Shown: positions 14,624 to 24,125 of the stretch, piece after piece
Layout: every line of letters begins with the position of its first letter
How positions within the stretch are numbered: the stretch's first letter is position 1
DNA from: an uncultured Desulfobacterium sp.
GTDB taxonomy: Bacteria; Desulfobacterota; DSM-4660; Desulfatiglandales; Desulfatiglandaceae
Length of the DNA: 43,612 nucleotides
NCBI GenBank assembly: GCA_900258555.1
Contig: LT984855.1
Span: 953,993-997,604, forward strand
Direction of reading: 5' to 3'
The notes under the pieces: generated by a model
The model's database searches: none
Told to the model about the DNA's origin: nothing
Seen by the model: only the letters and a program-made list of their open reading frames with translations
Translations under genes and position numbers: made by a program

Positions 14624-16135
14624 ATGCCCGGAAAGATTTTAGGTCTTGATATAGCAGATAATGAGATAGCAGCGGTGCAGGTGGTCAGCACCTTAAAGGG
14701 CTACCAGGTCACGGCCTGTGCCACAGCCGGTATCGAGGGCGAAGGCGGACTTGACAATGCCCTTAAACTGCTTTTTGACAATACGGACCTTAAGAGCGAT
14801 ATCTGCCACACCTCGATTTCTTCAGAGCATGCCTCATTCAGAAATCTGATCCTTCCTTTTAAAGACACCAAGAAAATCAAACAGACCATTCCATTTGAAA
14901 TAGAGGCGATGGTTCCTGTCCCGATCGAAGACATGATAGTTGATTTTTCTATTATCAGCCGTTCAGAAAGCACAGAGATATTGGCCGCCTCTGTGAATAA
15001 GGCCGTTATCTCCGAACATTTGGACAGGTTGCGTTCCCATGGCCTTGATCCTGATATTGTGGATATAAGATGTGCACCTTTGGCCGCATGGTTGCTCAGG
15101 CAAAAAGATACTGGAGAAAATGGAATATTGCTCAATATTGACGGGACTAAAGGGACTATTGTCCTTTTCCATCAAAGACGCATTGTGCTGATCCGTAGAT
15201 TTTCCAATAACGGCGGATACACCAGCCCTGCGGTTTCTGATTCAAGCGATGGCAATGACTCTATTCTTCAGATTCCCCCTGGGGATGTAGTGCCTTATTA
15301 TCAGTCTTTGGGTAGAATCATCCAAAATACCCTGCATGGGTTTTGCGTCCACCAAAGCAAGGAAATCCTGCCTGAAAAAATCTATATTGCCGGCAATGGC
15401 CTCTATATTAAAGAGGCATCGGAATTGCTGGGAAGATTAATGGGCATCGCTGTTGAGCAACTGGATTTTGGCCGAGATGAAAGGCTTTTTTTTGACAAAG
15501 ATATCTCCGGGGCCTTCAGACCGGACTTGATGGCCAATGCCCTTGCCCTGGCAGTCAGAGATGCCAGACAGGACATGGGGTTTAATTTCAGAAAAGACGA
15601 ATTTGAAAAGAAAAGACATTATTTTGGTACAAAAAAAGAGATCAAAACCGCATCAATATTTTTAATTGTGCTTCTCTGCTTCCTGGCAACGGATTTTGGT
15701 GTAGACTACTACTTTGTCAAAAAAAGATGCGAGGCACTGGATCAACAGATAGAGGCAGTCTTTAAAGAGACGTTCCCTGATGTAAAACGGATCGTGGATC
15801 CGGCAAAACAGATGAAGGTGGAGATCAACAAATTGAAGGAGTCATCCGTATCAGGACCTTCAATAACAGCCAATACCACAGTGCTGGCCATGCTGAAGGA
15901 TATCTCGGAAAAGATCCCTGACTCCCTTGATGTACACATAGCCAGGATGGTCCTTGATGCAGATGCGCTTAGGATCTCAGGCACAACAGACACATTTAAT
16001 ACGGTGGACAAGATAAAAAACAGCCTTTCCTCCTCTGATTGTTTCAGCGCGGTCACCATAAGTTCGGCCAAACTGGACAGGACGGGAAACAAGGTCGAAT
16101 TTGAGGTAAAGCTGGAAAGGGGCGCCAACAAATGA
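14624..16135 (+). CDS. gspL: Type II secretion protein GspL / PilM-like
   Basis: The 503-residue protein starts with an actin-like cytoplasmic domain (MPGKILGLDIADNEIAAVQV; about 1-330) including KQTIPFEIEAMVPVPIEDM, typical of GspL and PilM. A single membrane helix lies at about 342-365 (ASIFLIVLLCFLATDFGVDY), followed by a periplasmic ferredoxin-like domain. GspL recruits the GspE ATPase to the inner-membrane platform. The stop overlaps gspM by four bases. Confidence 0.92.
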   Translation: MPGKILGLDIADNEIAAVQVVSTLKGYQVTACATAGIEGEGGLDNALKLLFDNTDLKSDICHTSISSEHASFRNLILPFKDTKKIKQTIPFEIEAMVPVPIEDMIVDFSIISRSESTEILAASVNKAVISEHLDRLRSHGLDPDIVDIRCAPLAAWLLRQKDTGENGILLNIDGTKGTIVLFHQRRIVLIRRFSNNGGYTSPAVSDSSDGNDSILQIPPGDVVPYYQSLGRIIQNTLHGFCVHQSKEILPEKIYIAGNGLYIKEASELLGRLMGIAVEQLDFGRDERLFFDKDISGAFRPDLMANALALAVRDARQDMGFNFRKDEFEKKRHYFGTKKEIKTASIFLIVLLCFLATDFGVDYYFVKKRCEALDQQIEAVFKETFPDVKRIVDPAKQMKVEINKLKESSVSGPSITANTTVLAMLKDISEKIPDSLDVHIARMVLDADALRISGTTDTFNTVDKIKNSLSSSDCFSAVTISSAKLDRTGNKVEFEVKLERGANK

Positions 16136-16647
16136 GACTTGCAAGAAGAGAAAAAGTACTGGTGGCGCTGGCTGGTTCTGTAATCATAATCCTTATTATT
16201 TTCCATTTTATTGTTTTTCCGGTCTTTGAAAACAGAGATCGCCTTAGACAAGGGTTAAAGGCAAAAAAGGCGACACTGGATGAAATGATAGCAATGAGCG
16301 CTGAGTACAAGACCATCAAGGGTAATTCTCAGGGCCTTCAGGATATCTTATCCAGACGCGACAAAGGGGCCACACTCTTTTCCTTTCTCGAAAAAGAGGC
16401 CGACAGTGCTGATATCAAAAGCCATATCAAGTACATGAAGCCCTCTGTTTCGCAGGGTACCGGGACTTATAAAGAATCAGTAGTGGAAATGAAACTGGAG
16501 GCAATCACCCTTAAACAACTTGTGGCATACCTGTACCGCATAGAACGCCCGGAGGATGTCATAGGAGTGAAGAGGATCTCCATAAAAGAAAACACCAAAG
16601 AAGAGGGGTATCTGGACACTATCTTGCAGGTGATGACACTTGAATAA
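16132..16647 (+). CDS. gspM: Type II secretion protein GspM
   Basis: The 171-residue protein has a short basic N-terminus (MRLARREK), one membrane helix (VLVALAGSVIIILIIFHFIV), a coiled-coil segment (RLRQGLKAKKATLDEMIAMS) and a small periplasmic ferredoxin-like domain. It partners GspL. Its start overlaps gspL by four bases. Confidence 0.9.
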   Translation: MRLARREKVLVALAGSVIIILIIFHFIVFPVFENRDRLRQGLKAKKATLDEMIAMSAEYKTIKGNSQGLQDILSRRDKGATLFSFLEKEADSADIKSHIKYMKPSVSQGTGTYKESVVEMKLEAITLKQLVAYLYRIERPEDVIGVKRISIKENTKEEGYLDTILQVMTLE

Positions 16648-16768
16648 GGGGTTTCTGAATTAAAAGTTCATTCAGACACAATTTTGAATTCTTAATTGCG
16701 AATATTGAATTGAAAAGAAATATGATCCTTATACCATATGACGTGCACCGTGTACCGTTAATTTACTC
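16648..16768 (+). repeat. Gap with degenerate repeats (gspM-gspC)
   Basis: The gap carries AATTTTGAATTCTTAATTG-type units followed by 'accatatgacgtgcaccgtg' and 'taccg'. The same word types reappear in the gap at 19233. Confidence 0.4.
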
Positions 16769-17674
16769 ATGACCAAAATATACTACACCATATTTAACAT
16801 CATAGCCTTTGCCTTAATCGTTTATACAGGTGTGGATATATTTTTCAACATCACCCGCTCCCGTGTCGCCCAGGAAAGCACCAACGGCGCTGCCACAAAC
16901 CATTCTCCGGAGGCCGGGCAAAATAACAGGCGATCTTTAAGTGATTTTGATATAGTTACAGAAAGAAATCTATTCGGATCCCAGGAGAAGGCCTCTTCGG
17001 AGCTAAAGGCTGAGGAGCTTGAAAATATTGCCATGACCACCCTGAAGGTGACCTTGCTGGGCACAGTCTCGGGGGATCAGCAAAGCTCCAGGGCAGTCAT
17101 TGAAGATTCGACAAAAAAGACGCAGGCCCTTTATAAAGTCGGAGACAGCATTCAGGATGCGGTTATAAAGATGATATTGCGCGGAAAGGTGGTCCTGAGG
17201 ATCGGGGATAAGGATGAGATGCTCGCCATGCCTGAGCCGTCTTCAACAGAGGAGTATAAAGGACCGTTCATTCCTGGCCAGATGCCAGGCCCCATGTCTG
17301 GCCCTGCGGCGGGCCGGATGCCCGGAGGAATGTTTCAGCAAGGGCCTGAAATGGCTTCAACCATTACAATCAACCGCGCTGAGTTGGCCGAGCCTGCCAA
17401 TGACCTCAACCAGGTCCTTGCAAACGTGCGTATTCAACCCCATTTCAAAAACGGTAAGACTGATGGGTTAGCGATCAGCAGTATCAGAAGGGGTGGAATC
17501 TTTTCCAAGCTGGGTTTGAGAAACGGAGACATACTCCAAAACGTAAACGGCAATGCCCTTGCCAGTCCTGATGATATACTGTCCTTGTATGAGAGTCTAA
17601 AGACAGGGGATCAGGCATCCATACAGATAATCAGGATGGGCAGACAAAAGACCATGAACTATACACTCAGATAA
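16769..17674 (+). CDS. gspC: Type II secretion protein GspC with PDZ domain
   Basis: The 301-residue protein has an N-terminal membrane helix, the HR domain (FDIVTERNLFGS, TTLKVTLLGTV, AVIEDSTKKTQALYKVGD) that contacts the secretin, and a Pro/Met/Gly-rich linker at about 168-195. A C-terminal PDZ domain follows (GLAISSIRRGGIFSKLGLRN, GDILQNVNG). GspC links the platform to GspD and helps select substrates. Its place after gspM rather than at the operon start differs from the enterobacterial order. Confidence 0.92.
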   Translation: MTKIYYTIFNIIAFALIVYTGVDIFFNITRSRVAQESTNGAATNHSPEAGQNNRRSLSDFDIVTERNLFGSQEKASSELKAEELENIAMTTLKVTLLGTVSGDQQSSRAVIEDSTKKTQALYKVGDSIQDAVIKMILRGKVVLRIGDKDEMLAMPEPSSTEEYKGPFIPGQMPGPMSGPAAGRMPGGMFQQGPEMASTITINRAELAEPANDLNQVLANVRIQPHFKNGKTDGLAISSIRRGGIFSKLGLRNGDILQNVNGNALASPDDILSLYESLKTGDQASIQIIRMGRQKTMNYTLR

Positions 17675-17678
17675 CGCC

Positions 17679-19232
17679 ATGTATGCATCGTTTTTTGGGT
17701 TTAAGGAAAATCCGTTCAATTTAACGCCCGATCCAAGGTACCTTTATCTGAGCCACTACCACAAGGAGGCGCTTGACCATCTGCTCTACGGTGTAAATGA
17801 GCGAAAGGGCTTTATTGCCATAACAGGCGGCATAGGCACCGGCAAGACAACGCTGTGTCGTGCCTTTCTGGATCAACTGGACAAATCCGTAAAGAGTGCC
17901 CTTATATTCGATTCATACATCTCAGACCTGGAACTCCTCAAGGCGGTAGACCTGGAGTTCGGCATTGATATGAAGCCGGGCGACCTCAGCAAAAAGGACT
18001 ATATTGATGCACTCAACCATTTTCTCCTGGACAATTTCAGTAAGGGCGGTAATGCCCTGCTCCTGGTGGACGAGGCCCAGAATCTCTCCCATTCTGTCCT
18101 TGAGCAGATGCGTATGCTGTCAAATCTGGAGACGGAAAGGGAAAAGCTCATTCAGATCATCCTGGTAGGTCAGCCGGAACTAAAAGAGGTCCTGGCAGCG
18201 CCTTCATTAAAACAGTTGGATGAACGCATTACAGTGCGTTACAATCTAAGCCCTCTGGATTACAAAGACCTGAAGGGTTACGTGGAACATCGTCTGGTAG
18301 TGGCGGGGAACAGGGGCGAGCTTAAATTCTCCAAGAACGCATTAAAAAAGATCTTTGCTTACTCACAGGGCAATCCCAGAAGGATCAATGCGGTCTGTGA
18401 CAGGGCGCTCCTTATTGCATACGCCCAGGAAAAACACACAGTAACACGGCAGATGATCCAAAAGGCCATTGAGGAAATCCGCGGGGGCACCATCTCAGGC
18501 AGGACTGCGGGCATATTTTACAAGAAGGGCCTTGGACAGGCATTTTTTCTGATCCTGATCATTGCAGCAGGGCTTGCAGGATGGACGCAGAGGACTAATA
18601 TCTCCCAGATGTTCATTAAAGAACCGGAAGTCAAGACCATAATCAGGACCATACATGTCCCGCGCAGACCCACTGAGCCTGAAAAAAAGGTGTCAAACCT
18701 TTTTTTGGACGAGCAGGCCAGTCTTGCGAGCCTTTTCAATCTGATTAACGGAGGCAAAAAACCGAAGGATCTGCTTACTGGTGAAATACACCTTGACCTT
18801 GTCTCATTAGAAGTCGGACCGGAATATTCCATGAGGTTTACAAGGCCGTATCGTATACAGCTTACCAGAGATCTTCCTCACACGCTATATCTCCTGGTAA
18901 GTAAACAAACAGGAAATTCCTGTACTATCATTGATTCAGAGGGAAAGGAACAGGACGTAAGTAAAAATTTTATTCAAAGAAACTGGGGACATTACATTTC
19001 ATGGTTTTTCCCTTACACAGACAGTGATATAGATTTGAAAAAGGGGATGTCATCCCCCAAGGTTCTTGAGGTCCAGATGATATTGCAAAAAAATGGATAT
19101 CAGGTTAAGGCCAGCGGAATTTTTGACGAATTAACACTTAATGAGATAAAGAGGCTTCAAAAGGACTTCGGCCTGATCGCTGACGGCATAATCGGGCCAA
19201 AGACAAGGGCTTTGTTATATTTGATGGGATGA
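17679..19232 (+). CDS. gspA: ExeA/GspA-type AAA ATPase with peptidoglycan-binding domain
   Basis: The 517-residue protein begins MYASFFGFKENPFNLTPDP, the hallmark of ExeA/GspA. It has Walker A GGIGTGKTT (about 48-56), Walker B LLLVDEAQNL (about 127-136), a membrane helix at about 285-303 and a PG_binding_1 domain at about 440-515 (LEVQMILQKNGYQVKASG, DGIIGPKTRALL). In Aeromonas ExeA with ExeB inserts and assembles the secretin through the peptidoglycan. The gene follows gspC by only four bases and is followed by a GspB-like gene. Confidence 0.92.
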   Translation: MYASFFGFKENPFNLTPDPRYLYLSHYHKEALDHLLYGVNERKGFIAITGGIGTGKTTLCRAFLDQLDKSVKSALIFDSYISDLELLKAVDLEFGIDMKPGDLSKKDYIDALNHFLLDNFSKGGNALLLVDEAQNLSHSVLEQMRMLSNLETEREKLIQIILVGQPELKEVLAAPSLKQLDERITVRYNLSPLDYKDLKGYVEHRLVVAGNRGELKFSKNALKKIFAYSQGNPRRINAVCDRALLIAYAQEKHTVTRQMIQKAIEEIRGGTISGRTAGIFYKKGLGQAFFLILIIAAGLAGWTQRTNISQMFIKEPEVKTIIRTIHVPRRPTEPEKKVSNLFLDEQASLASLFNLINGGKKPKDLLTGEIHLDLVSLEVGPEYSMRFTRPYRIQLTRDLPHTLYLLVSKQTGNSCTIIDSEGKEQDVSKNFIQRNWGHYISWFFPYTDSDIDLKKGMSSPKVLEVQMILQKNGYQVKASGIFDELTLNEIKRLQKDFGLIADGIIGPKTRALLYLMG

Positions 19233-19411
19233 AAGGACGTTTCAAGGTTCAGAGTTCACAGTTCAAGGTTGAAGAAAGAAAAGATATTAAATGATATGAT
19301 TGATCAACTTTGTATCATGATTTTTATACCAAATGCTGGGTACCGTATACTGTACCCCCTAAACCATGAACTATGAACCGTGAACTTTGAACTTTGAACC
19401 GTTATTAACAT
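19233..19411 (+). repeat. Inverted array of degenerate GTTCA units
   Basis: The left side (19241-19272) reads as repeated 'ttcaaggttcagagttcaca' units. The right side (19362-19402) contains the reverse-complement type 'gaactatgaaccgtgaactt', giving a long imperfect inverted repeat. The middle contains 'gggtaccgtatactgtaccc'. No gene is present. Confidence 0.6.
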
Positions 19412-20110
19412 ATGAGTTACATTCACAAGGCATTAAACAAGGCGCAGAGAGATAAGGACACCCTTAACCAGGAATATGAGGGTTTGCTGTCACCCCGTGG
19501 AAAAAGAAGGGGGCTTTTTTCACTTAAAGGGGCATTGTGGATATCGGTTATTCTATGTGCCGGGGCTGTGGGATATTATCTGTGGTTTTTTCCAAAGGCC
19601 CACCCACCTGCTGATGTAAAAGAGGAAAAGACGGATAAACCTTTGCCGACTCCCGCCCATAAGCGCCCTGCTGAGACGGCCTCTATGCCGGGTAAGGAAG
19701 TGATGACAAAAACAAAGGTCAACCCGAAGGTGCTTTATGAAAAGGCCAGGGGCTTATACAAGAGAGGGAGTATAAATGAGGCAAAACAACTTTATGAGAA
19801 TGTTATCAAGACAAACCCGAATTACCCGGATGCGTTAAACAACCTGGGCGTAATATACATGCACGAAAAGAACTATGAAGCGGCTGAAAGCTCATTTAAT
19901 AAGGTCATTGCCATCAGGCCAGGATATGTGGACCCTTATTATAATCTGGCATGCGTCTGTGCCATGAAGGGTGAGAAAGAAAAAGGCATTGACCATTTAA
20001 AAAAGGCAATTTCACTCAACAGGGAAGTTATTGACTGGGCCAGGGCTGACGCAGATCTACAAAACCTCAAAGGAATGCCTGAATTTGAAACCCTGATCAA
20101 ACCCAATTAA
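19412..20110 (+). CDS. GspB-like TPR protein
   Basis: The 232-residue protein starts MSYIHKALNKAQRDKDT, like GspB/ExeB proteins. It has one membrane helix at about 36-56, a Pro/Lys-rich linker, and tetratricopeptide repeats at about 105-205 (ARGLYKRGSINEAKQLYENV, NLGVIYMHEKNYEAAES, NLACVCAMKGEKEKGI). Lying between the ExeA-type gene and gspD, it probably serves in secretin assembly, with TPRs in place of the usual C-terminal domain. The role is inferred from position. Confidence 0.75.
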   Translation: MSYIHKALNKAQRDKDTLNQEYEGLLSPRGKRRGLFSLKGALWISVILCAGAVGYYLWFFPKAHPPADVKEEKTDKPLPTPAHKRPAETASMPGKEVMTKTKVNPKVLYEKARGLYKRGSINEAKQLYENVIKTNPNYPDALNNLGVIYMHEKNYEAAESSFNKVIAIRPGYVDPYYNLACVCAMKGEKEKGIDHLKKAISLNREVIDWARADADLQNLKGMPEFETLIKPN

Positions 20111-20130
20111 CCTGAAAAACTACGAGGCGA

Positions 20131-22350
20131 ATGAAAATGATATTCAAATCCGAGACAAGATACGCCTTCTGCCTGTTTCTTATAGGGCTGTGGTTGTTGA
20201 CAGGCAGTTCTATCGCCCTTGGCGCCCGTGTCGCAGGCGAAGAAGGCGCAAGCCCTGTTTCATCCGGACCCGGCCAGATGATCAAGCCCAAGATGCCGCC
20301 GGATAAGGCAGAAAAGCCCATTCCACGGGCTTTACAGACAAGGCCTGTTGAGCAGGAAAGCGTCAAAGACAAGATTGAAAATAACGAAAATGGCGAGCAG
20401 ATTCAGGATAAAAAGCCGGATAAGGAAGAAAAGTCTGATGAGCGTTATGTAACTATTGATTTTGATAATGTGGATATCGCTATATTCATAAAATTTATGA
20501 GCGAGCTGACCGGTAAAAATTTTGTGGTTGATAAAGGGGTTACCGGAAAGGTGACGGTTATCTCCCCCACCAAGATATCAGTGGATGAGGCCTATGAAGT
20601 CTTTGAATCAGTTCTGGAGGTCTATGGTTTTGCAAGCATCCCTGCCGGCGATATCGTAAAGATAGTGCCTGCAGCAACCGCCAAGTCAAAGGATATTGAA
20701 ACACTGCTGAGAAAGGAGGCAGCATCCCCTGATGATAAGATAGTAACGCAGTTGATCCCCTTGAAATACGCTGACCCCGTGGAAGTCAAAAAGGTCTTTG
20801 ATCCCCTGGTATCAAAAAACAGCCTTATTGTCCCTTATGCACCTACGGATACATTGATTATCACTGATGTCCTTTCAAACGTGAGACGTCTTTCAAAAAT
20901 CATTCAAGAGATTGATGTCGAGGGAGTTGGAGAGCAGATATCGGTCATCCCCCTTGTAAATGCAACAGCATCTGTACTTGAAAAATCATTGAGCGCTATT
21001 TTTCAGAGGGGAGCTGTTAAGGCACCGGGCCAGGCTGCTATAGAAGGCACTGTAAAGATAACCTCGGACGAAAGGACCAATTCCCTCATCGTATTCGCAT
21101 CTGAAAACGATACACGAAAGGTCAAAGAACTTATCAAACTCCTGGACACGGATATCCCACGCGGTGAAGGAGACATACATGTATATTACCTCCAGAACGG
21201 CAGCGCTGAGGATATGGCCAATGTGTTAAAGGCCATCCCCACGGATCAGAAGGACGAGGCGGCCAAGGGGAAGGTCCCTGTGGTATCCAAAGATGTCCAG
21301 ATAGTGGCGGACAAGGCCACAAACTCATTGGTCATCACGGCCAACAAGGCTGATTACCTTGTCCTTGAAAGTGTTATCAAAAAATTGGATATCATAAGGC
21401 GTATGGTCTACATCGAGGCCCTTATAATGGAAGTGGGTGTCAAGAAGAGCTTCAATATCGGCGTGGAATGGAAGATGGGGAAGCAAAATATCGGGGATTT
21501 TGGAGGCAAAAATGTAGGTGGATTCATAGGGTCCACTTCGGCGACCAGTACTCTCCCTGATACAAGCACAAGCAGTTCGTCCGGTACTGACAGTACAACG
21601 GCTACAAGCAGTCTCAGTATGCCTTCCGGATTTGCCTTCGGGGTGCTGGGTGAGGGCATCCAAATCGGCAGAATAACCTTCCCCAGCATTGCTGCCGTTG
21701 TCAACGCCTATGAAAGCGATTCGGACGTGAACATCCTCTCGACCCCGCAGATTATGACTACGGATAACGAAGAGGCGGAGATTGTGGTGGCAAACAATAT
21801 CCCCTATTTGACACGGAGGGATGAGGGTTACAGGTCCAGTTCTACCGCTGTTGATTATCCCTATAGCGGTTACAGCAACTATGAGTTCAAGGACGTGGGT
21901 GTAACACTCAATATCACCCCCCAGATAAACCAGGAGAGGTTTGTAAAGCTAAAGATCTCCCAGGAAATATCTCAGGTGAAAGAGGTAAAGACTGAGGGAC
22001 TGCCGACCACACTGAAGAGACAGGCAAAGACAGTGGTAATCATAAAAGACGGACAGACAGTGGTAATAGGGGGGCTGATTGACGAGACATTGAACAAGAG
22101 CGATTCAAGGGTGCCATGCCTGGGTACAATCCCGGGAATCGGCCAGCTCTTCAAGTCGTTTTCCACCTCAACTGATAAGACAAACCTCTTTATTTTCATT
22201 ACCCCTCACATTGTTGAAAATCCGGAAGAGGCCAAAGAACTCTATGAAGGGAAAAAAGAGGAGTTCAAAGGGGTAACTGAAGGTACAATCAACCTGTACG
22301 AAGAACCGGGATCGAACGACAAAAATAAAGTCATTCAAGAAATAGAATAG
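20131..22350 (+). CDS. gspD: Type II secretion outer-membrane secretin GspD
   Basis: The 739-residue precursor has a signal peptide, a charged low-complexity region (about 35-105), the N0 domain (YVTIDFDNVDIAIFIKFMSE), three N1-N3 modules (LIPLKYADPVEVKKVFDPL, ISVIPLVNATASVLEKSL, IHVYYLQNGSAEDMANVL) and the C-terminal secretin barrel. The barrel includes VNILSTPQIMTTDNEEAEI, a Ser/Thr-rich insertion at about 465-495 and VPCLGTIPGIGQLFKS. It forms the outer-membrane channel for folded exoproteins. No pilotin gene is adjacent. The length is normal for the family. Confidence 0.97.
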   Translation: MKMIFKSETRYAFCLFLIGLWLLTGSSIALGARVAGEEGASPVSSGPGQMIKPKMPPDKAEKPIPRALQTRPVEQESVKDKIENNENGEQIQDKKPDKEEKSDERYVTIDFDNVDIAIFIKFMSELTGKNFVVDKGVTGKVTVISPTKISVDEAYEVFESVLEVYGFASIPAGDIVKIVPAATAKSKDIETLLRKEAASPDDKIVTQLIPLKYADPVEVKKVFDPLVSKNSLIVPYAPTDTLIITDVLSNVRRLSKIIQEIDVEGVGEQISVIPLVNATASVLEKSLSAIFQRGAVKAPGQAAIEGTVKITSDERTNSLIVFASENDTRKVKELIKLLDTDIPRGEGDIHVYYLQNGSAEDMANVLKAIPTDQKDEAAKGKVPVVSKDVQIVADKATNSLVITANKADYLVLESVIKKLDIIRRMVYIEALIMEVGVKKSFNIGVEWKMGKQNIGDFGGKNVGGFIGSTSATSTLPDTSTSSSSGTDSTTATSSLSMPSGFAFGVLGEGIQIGRITFPSIAAVVNAYESDSDVNILSTPQIMTTDNEEAEIVVANNIPYLTRRDEGYRSSSTAVDYPYSGYSNYEFKDVGVTLNITPQINQERFVKLKISQEISQVKEVKTEGLPTTLKRQAKTVVIIKDGQTVVIGGLIDETLNKSDSRVPCLGTIPGIGQLFKSFSTSTDKTNLFIFITPHIVENPEEAKELYEGKKEEFKGVTEGTINLYEEPGSNDKNKVIQEIE

Positions 22351-22395
22351 GCGGCGGGACAATTGTTTTAATTTAGGCATCTTAGGCACTTCTTC

Positions 22396-24084
22396 ATGAA
22401 ACAACTGGGAGACATACTATCAGAGATTTGCGGCCTTTCCGAACAGACCATCAGTGAGGCCCGCAGAATAAAAGATGAAAAGGGGGGACGCATCGGGGAG
22501 ATCCTTATCCGGCAGAAGGCCATCCTTGAGGCAGACCTGTTGAAGGCCCTGGGTATTCAGTTGAATTTGCCTTTCAGGTCAACACTCCCCACTGATCAGT
22601 TCAGTACGGAGTTCACGGAAAAAATCCCGATCCAGTTTCTTAAGAAATACATGATGGTGCCGGTGATAACTCCGAATGAGAGCTTTATTGCAGTAAATGA
22701 CCCCTTAGTGTTTCAACCCCTTGACGACATCCGTCTTCTCCTTGGCCTTACGGATTCAGATGTAGTGATTGCGCCCTATTCCGCCATACTCTCCGCCATC
22801 AATTTCGCCTATGACATGAGGAGCGACTCTGCGGCCCAGGTCATCGAGGGCATGCACGAAGAAGACACAGACCGGATATTTTCAGAAATACGTGAGACAG
22901 AGGACCTGCTCGATGACACCAGCGACGCCCCTATTATCAAGCTGGTCAACCTGATGTTCTCTCAGGCCGTAAAAGACGGTGCGAGCGATATCCACATCGA
23001 GCCCTCACAGCACAGGCTGAACATCAGAAGCCGTGTGGACGGCATCCTCTACAATATGCTCTCGCCACCCAAACACATCCAGGCTGCGCTAACCTCACGT
23101 ATAAAGATCATGGCGGATCTTAACATAGCCGAAAAAAGGCTCCCTCAGGACGGCAGAATCGAAATCAAGATAGCAAACAAGAATATTGATATCCGTGTTT
23201 CTACCCTACCGACCTCCTTTGGCGAGAGGGTGGTTTTGCGTCTCCTGGATAAGTCCAATGTCCTTTTAAGGCTTACCGATATAGGTATGCCTGAAGACAG
23301 GCTCAAGGAATTCAACAGACTGATCAAATCCGCACACGGGATCATACTTGTTACAGGACCGACCGGAAGCGGAAAGACCACGACCCTATATGGGGCGCTA
23401 TCAATAATCAACCACACGGATATCAATATCATTACAATAGAAGACCCGGTTGAATATCAGATAGAGGGTATAGGCCAGATTCAGGTAAATCCAAAGATAG
23501 ACCTTACTTTTGCAAGGGGCTTAAGGTCAATCGTGCGGCAGGACCCGGATGTAATCCTTGTAGGAGAGATAAGGGACCTTGAGACCGCAGAGATCGCCAT
23601 ACAATCCGCTCTTACCGGCCATCTGGTGTTTTCCACCCTTCACACAAACGATGCTGCAAGCGCGGTTACTCGCCTTATTGACATGGGGATAGAACCATTT
23701 CTGGTCACATCTTCAGTGCTGGGCATAATGGCTCAGAGGCTTGTAAGGGTGATATGTAAACAGTGCAAAGAGTCATACCAGCCTGACGAAGAGTCCCTGA
23801 TGAGCATCGGGGTCACGCCTGAAATGGCGGAGGGAAAAAAGATATATCGCGGCAGAGGTTGCCCTGACTGTCTTAACACCGGGTACAAGGGCAGGACAGG
23901 CGTATTTGAGCTGATGCTCCTGGATGATGAAATCAAAAACCTGATCCTGAAGACCTCAGACGCCAATGCCATCAAACGCAGGGCCGTTAAAAACGGCATG
24001 ATAACCCTGCGTCAGGACGGGGCCAGAAAGGTCTTTGAAGGTATTACCACGATCGAAGAGGTCTTCAGGGTTACCCAGCAATAA
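22396..24084 (+). CDS. gspE: Type II secretion ATPase GspE
   Basis: The 562-residue cytoplasmic ATPase powers pseudopilus assembly. The N-terminal T2SSE_N/MshEN-type domain (GRIGEILIRQKAILEADLLK) is followed by the catalytic core: Walker A GPTGSGKTTTLYG at about 320, the Asp box ITIEDPVEYQ, Walker B VILVGEIRDLETAE at about 385 and the His box GHLVFSTLHTNDA. A zinc-binding CxxC...CxxC module (CKQC, CPDC) lies at about 453-491. All catalytic elements are intact. It closes the operon, 45 bases after gspD. No clear terminator is visible before the convergent gene at 24126. Confidence 0.97.
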   Translation: MKQLGDILSEICGLSEQTISEARRIKDEKGGRIGEILIRQKAILEADLLKALGIQLNLPFRSTLPTDQFSTEFTEKIPIQFLKKYMMVPVITPNESFIAVNDPLVFQPLDDIRLLLGLTDSDVVIAPYSAILSAINFAYDMRSDSAAQVIEGMHEEDTDRIFSEIRETEDLLDDTSDAPIIKLVNLMFSQAVKDGASDIHIEPSQHRLNIRSRVDGILYNMLSPPKHIQAALTSRIKIMADLNIAEKRLPQDGRIEIKIANKNIDIRVSTLPTSFGERVVLRLLDKSNVLLRLTDIGMPEDRLKEFNRLIKSAHGIILVTGPTGSGKTTTLYGALSIINHTDINIITIEDPVEYQIEGIGQIQVNPKIDLTFARGLRSIVRQDPDVILVGEIRDLETAEIAIQSALTGHLVFSTLHTNDAASAVTRLIDMGIEPFLVTSSVLGIMAQRLVRVICKQCKESYQPDEESLMSIGVTPEMAEGKKIYRGRGCPDCLNTGYKGRTGVFELMLLDDEIKNLILKTSDANAIKRRAVKNGMITLRQDGARKVFEGITTIEEVFRVTQQ

Positions 24085-24125
24085 ATGGGAAGGCCCTGAT
24101 TCCTGCGAAGTTCGAAATCGTTATG

